Assembly: GCF_907164915.1 (NCBI RefSeq)
Contig: NC_061870.1
Location: 30,045,348-30,109,347 of the forward strand
Length of the DNA: 64,000 nt
Direction of reading: 5' to 3'
Origin: Impatiens glandulifera
Lineage: Eukaryota > Streptophyta > Magnoliopsida > Ericales > Balsaminaceae
In this document: positions 59,841 through 64,000 of the stretch, piece by piece
How positions within the stretch are numbered: the stretch's first letter is position 1
Layout of the letters: each line of letters starts with the position of its first letter
Translations under genes and position numbers: made by a program
Notes under the pieces: generated by a model
The model's input: the letters and a program-made list of their open reading frames with translations, nothing else
The model's database searches: none
What the model was told of the DNA's origin: nothing

Positions 59841-61375
59841 CGGTGATTTTATATATTTAATTGTGTTTTTAGTATTCGAGACATAATCGGGATTAAATCA
59901 AAGCGGGAGATACAAATATCATCCCGACCAACTACCGATCAAATTGAAAAAAAACCTCCACAAACGGGACAATTCGAATCAATTACCGAGAAAAAAACAC
60001 CACAAATAACACAATTCATATCAATTACCGCAGAAAATTTTCAAATTATGACCCTTCCTTGATTGCTAGTAATTTTCTCAAAATAACAAATAAAAACTTC
60101 AAAATAGATGAGATTAAAAGTAAAATAAGCCTATACAAATCACATTTTTTATTTTAATAATATTAACTAGATTTAAATTGAGTTGGGATATCACAAATAA
60201 AAGTTTAATATATTATTCTGGATGGTTCAATAAGGATGTGTTAAGATTTAATATGGTATATAATATGTTTAACATTACAAAGATAAATATTTCATTTAAT
60301 ATTTTGTTTATTAATAATTCAAATAATATGAATCAGAGAATTTTCAACCACAACGAAATTTCAAAAGTTGTACAAAATTAATAAAAATAGTGAGTAAACA
60401 TTATAATTATTATGATGATACATTATATTATTTAAAATTATATAACAATAACTATTCAAATTCATAAACATACATATCTTAATATAGTTAGCTTAGTAAA
60501 TTAATTATAAATAATTTTTGAAAAATATATTTTTATAATATCTAATGTGTTCAAAAATTGTGAATCAAAAGAGGTTAAATTTCATGGTTGTGGACCAGAA
60601 AAGAAAACATGATCCAACAGCAAAAACAAAGATAACTCCAACGAAATATCAAAACAAACAAACAATAGAAAGTCGAAAAACAAAAAGATGCAATATTTTG
60701 TATCGTATTGATCCAAAGACATCTATCGAGATTGAATAATGTATTCGGTTGTATTATCAAACACCACAAGCAAACACATCAAACAAGCTATATGAACATT
60801 TGAAATAAACCAGAAATATCTGTCAAACAATCAAAAGTAGCCACAACAAAGAATGTTCAACATAAGGATGATGAATGGGTGAATGTAATGTAGATATATT
60901 AAAAAGGGAAGAGTGGCTAAAAATCAAAATATGTGATAATTCATGACTATATTGAATTGAATAAATAGGATATTCAATGATCCAGCAAAGACATTCTGAA
61001 ATTCTGGTTTAAAATCATTTCACTTGTACCCTAATCAAATCGACTCATGAATAAACAATTTGTTTTCAAATTAGCATGTATTTCATTGGCTATGAGATAA
61101 CAATTTCAAATGATTACAGATTCAATTCAAGAACTATAGCAGGATATTATGTTGCCAATTGAAATATATTGTGTAACAGAATAGACTTTGATGATTCAAA
61201 AGACAGCCAAATGAGATAATCAAATTGAAAATCAAACATTTCGATTCAAACGGAATAACATCAGTAGTTCAGAGAATCGTATCTTGCAAAAGGAAATAAC
61301 AAGAAAAGAAGTTTCATCATAATCTCAAAAATGACACAAGGCAAAATACCTAAAATAAAATAACTTGAAAGATTC
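58828..61375. other. Upstream region of UGT copy 4 and spacer to RPL39
   Basis: 58828-59380 and 60170-60320 align with the region upstream of UGT copy 2 (e.g. TTGAGTTGGGATATCACAAA at 60177 and 44838). Between them lies different DNA with CATTCCGCTC, CCCATTGGGTTTT and CGGGACAATTCGAA words (59530-60030), reminiscent of a common plant repeat. 60500-61375 is AT-rich with no gene seen. Confidence 0.6.
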
Positions 61376-61708
61376 TCAAAATCCTAGCTTAGTTCGGCGC
61401 CAGTGTCTGCGCTTGGCATTGTACCTGTAAATCATCAGATTATCGATTAGTCAAATTCATAAGGTTGATCGTCATAGTTTTACGAAGAAGATGGATTCGA
61501 TTGTAGAATACCTGATCGTGTTGTCAGTGCGGAGACGAATCCAGTGGGGGATTGGCCTGTTTTGCCTCATCTTCTTCCCGAGTTTCAACTTGATCCTCAA
61601 CGTCTTGTGCGACGGCTACAAGAAGAAAAAAATTGAAAAACGGATTTCATTATACTGTAATTATGATCTGAATAGAAAGATACAAAGAGCGAAAGAGAAA
61701 GTCACCAT
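61376..61708 (-). CDS. RPL39: 60S ribosomal protein L39 (eL39)
   Basis: The CDS is complement(join(61376..61424,61512..61615,61706..61708)), 51 aa, exactly the family length. The first coding exon is the ATG alone, followed at once by donor GTGAC; exon 2 starts with the Pro codon. The mature reading is [25 protein letters not shown], then [10 protein letters not shown] across the second intron to [15 protein letters not shown]. This very basic protein lines the large-subunit exit tunnel. Leu replaces the Phe/Lys usual in RIKKKLG (RIKLKLG here). It is too small and too split to appear as a long ORF, and it overlaps an unrelated plus-strand frame at 61491-61724. Confidence 0.95.
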
Positions 61709-61769
61709 TTTGGATCTTGAGTAGTTTCACAGCGGCGGAGCTCCAGGAAAAAGAAGGTCGAATCTCTGG

Positions 61770-61960
61770 AAACCCTAGTTGTTGTGTTAGCTTTTATACT
61801 GCATATTAGCTAAAATAAAAGCCTTTCAGATTGCGGTTTCTCCCAAGCCCAAATGTTTATTATGTCCAAAGTCCAAACTGAAAAAGTTTTATGGGCTTAT
61901 CTGTCTGATGGCCCAGAAAGATAAGTTAAGACCTAACAAATCAATTTGGGATAAGGCCCA
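61770..61960 (-). promoter_or_regulatory. RPL39 promoter: telo-box, TATA and site II elements
   Basis: A telo-box (AAACCCTAG on the plus strand) is at 61770-61778, a TATAAAA-type box at 61792-61798 on the coding strand, and site II words (AGCCCA, TGGGCT or GGCCCA) at 61846-61851, 61892-61897, 61910-61915 and 61955-61960. The set matches plant ribosomal protein promoters and parallels that of RPS19. Confidence 0.75.
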
Positions 61961-62395
61961 GAATGATCATAAGTCCAAGAAAATGTTAATCCAAAATGCC
62001 AGTTCAATATCATATCATGATATCAGCTAATATTATTAGGAGTTATTATATAATAAATAAATAGTAATCAGGTTTTTAAATTATTTTGTTGGTAAGAATA
62101 TGGTTTAATAGAAAATATGACAAATCTAAATTACATGTTTCCATATTTCAAAACAAAGAGTAAACTAAAAGTTTTTAAATTTAAAAATGAAAATAAATGA
62201 AAATTTTAATTTCCTTTAAAAAAATAATTAATTAATAATAAAATAAATGGTCAACGGAAATTGGACAAGTATTGGTCTTTTTTGACAGTTAACTGCCTGC
62301 TGTAATGGGAGTTTTTATATGCTTTGTTTTTACTTTTCAAATTAAATAGATTTGCTAACGACTTCTCATCTAATTTTAGCTTTTTTTTTATTTAG
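61961..62395. other. AT-rich spacer
   Basis: No gene or repeat recognised. Confidence 0.55.
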
Positions 62396-63016
62396 ATCAT
62401 CTCCAATCCACCATCTCCAATCCACCTGAAAACTCATCTTTATAATAGAGTTTAGCCCTCTAATCCGCTTGCAAACTCAATTACATTTTGAATTTTTATG
62501 TAAATTATCTCTCCTCCAAACCCAAATTTGCAAGGACAAGATTCACATACTCAAAAGTTAATTTACGGAACTTATTTATATTTTAATTTGTTCATATATT
62601 TTATTTATTTATATTTTAATTTATTTATATAATTTATTTATATTTTAATTTATTTATATAATTTATTTATATTTTAATTTATTTATATGTTTAATTCATG
62701 ATAATTTTAATAAGGTTTGTTTTGTTGTATTTTTTTGTTTGTGAAATGTAATTTATGTTTATTTAATAATGTTTAATTTGTTTTATGCAGTTATATAAAT
62801 AATTGATTTATAATTAATAAGTTGATGTAAAATTATGGGTTCAATTTATAATTTTAGATAAATATATATATAATATTGAAAAAATTAAAAATTATTATAA
62901 AAATGAATATTATGAGAATATTTTTTTGAGTTTAAGTTTGGGTTAAAGATGAATTATTGTTTGATGGGATATTTACTGCATTTTGGGTTCAAGAATAGGT
63001 ATTTGGGTTGGAGATG
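62396..63016. mobile_element. MITE-like element with CATCTCCAATCCA ends
   Basis: It starts GATCATCTCCAATCCACC (with a tandem CCATCTCCAATCCACC) and ends GGGTTGGAGATGACCC, the inverted form. The interior is non-coding and holds a run of ATTTATTTATATTTTAATTT-type units at 62570-62690. Such ends are common in Tourist/Harbinger-type MITEs. No clear three-base target duplication is visible. Confidence 0.55.
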
Positions 63017-63052
63017 ACCCAAATATGATGAAAGAGTTTTTGGAGAATAGGT

Positions 63053-63361
63053 ATTTGGGCTTAAGCCTCATTTGATGAAAGAGTTTTTGGAATAAAGCTC
63101 AGTTTTTATCCCAAAAACTCAAACATTTTATCAACCATCAAATCAAATAATTCTATCATTTAAATACCAAACCACCCTCTAATTTTATCCTCTCTCTAAA
63201 CCATCATTCTCTCACCTACACCATATCTTTTAAAGTCAAAAGACAAATTAGTATTCAAATTTTAAAAATCAATTTTTTCCTACTTTTTATCAAATAAGGG
63301 TTTTTTGAGATAAAATTCAGAAAAAATCAAAAAAACTTTTTCCTCAAACGAGGTCTTATTG
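63053..63361. mobile_element. MITE-like element with imperfect TIRs of about 60 bp
   Basis: Left AAGCCTCATTTGATGAAAGA and TTTATCCCAAAAACTC correspond to the complement of the right end AAGACCTCGTTTGAGGAAAA and TTTATCTCAAAAAACCC. About 300 bp, non-coding. Confidence 0.55.
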
Positions 63362-64000
63362 TGATTTTTAACTTGTTCACTGATTAAAACAAAATGCATT
63401 TATTGTTACACTTCGTTTCAATATTCGGGTTTAATAATAACGGAAACTATGTAGCGGGTTGTGACGAACTCTAGCCCATGATAAAATTTTAAGATATTAT
63501 ATATATATATTTAACAAATAATATTTTGTCCAGTTTGTTTTGGAGCTTAAATGTATAAAGTATAAAGAATTATATATAAAATAATGTAAATTATATAATA
63601 GTATTATTTATTTTAAAACTCTATTTATATGATAATTATATTTTTTATTAATTTTAGTATAATTAATAATACAAATTATTTATAAGATAATGATTAAAAT
63701 AACACATTAATATAAGGGTAAAATATTTTTTTTATTTCTTAATTTTATACTATTTCAAATATTTATAAATTATAATGATTAAAAAATATAAATTAATATT
63801 AAAAAAAATTAAAATAATTATAATAATTTGGTTATGTATTTAAATAAATAAATTTACATAATATTTATTCTTCCAAAACAATTTATAGGCAATAATATTG
63901 TATAATCGTATTCTCGAGTAAGAGTGTAAACGAGTCAAGTTGTTTGTAAGTAACCCGTGAGTAGCTTGGTCAAAGCTCGACTCGAACTCGGTTTGACCGA
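63362..64000. other. AT-rich spacer ending in a GCTCGACTCGAACTCG-type repeat
   Basis: Low-complexity A/T until about 63910. The last 90 bp (AAACGAGTCAAG to GGTTTGACCGA) look like the start of a common plant repeat with GAGTC/CTCGACTCG words, cut off by the window end. Confidence 0.5.

Noticed and set aside
62570..62690. Possible AT-rich replication or matrix-attachment site
   Set aside because: Only a short-unit AT repeat within a MITE-like element; no specific signature supports such a function.

Overview
This is nuclear DNA from a flowering plant, very probably a core eudicot. Protein-coding genes have GT-AG introns, 5'UTR introns and plant-specific families, and lie in very AT-rich, transposon-littered spacers. 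The species cannot be named from the sequence alone.

Layout. 0-8.3 kb: last exon of a MIXTA-like R2R3-MYB (MYB16/MYB106 type), a tRNA-headed 88-bp minisatellite, a long-TIR foldback element and a plastid-type UPF0301/DUF179 (AlgH/YqgE) protein gene. 8.5-24.7 kb is the gene-dense part: CNGC2 (minus), a decayed gene resembling Mediator-associated protein 2 (minus), a membrane RING-finger protein (plus), a PPR protein (plus), UDP-glucose 6-dehydrogenase (minus) and ribosomal protein S19 (minus). 27.4-33.7 kb: a many-exon hnRNP Q/SYNCRIP-like RNA-binding protein. 35.3-36.8 kb: a 5'-truncated LINE and a small atypical HLH protein gene.

37.3-58.8 kb: four tandem UDP-glycosyltransferases of UGT83A1 type, all minus strand, in alternating A-B-A-B order. 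Coding, promoter and 3' flank similarity shows that a two-gene block was duplicated. The second block was then split by about 10 kb of transposon DNA: a long-TIR (about 0.7 kb) element that itself holds a Mutator-like element with a FAR1/FRS transposase broken only by nonsense codons. 61.4-61.7 kb: ribosomal protein L39, followed by MITE-like repeats to the end.

The single-copy genes look like a fractionated ancestral block. From memory, their Arabidopsis counterparts lie at At5g153xx-155xx (MYB16, CNGC2, UGD3, RPS19), At3g292xx-293xx (DUF179, RING, PPR EMB2076, UGD2) and At3g020xx-021xx (RPS19, UGT83A1, RPL39). Functional links are loose. UGD makes UDP-glucuronate for walls and the UGTs use UDP-sugars, but nothing here shows a dedicated biosynthetic cluster or operon-like system. 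Exon borders were set by hand from GT-AG signals, reading phase and family similarity. All protein identities rest on remembered family sequences, not on a search.
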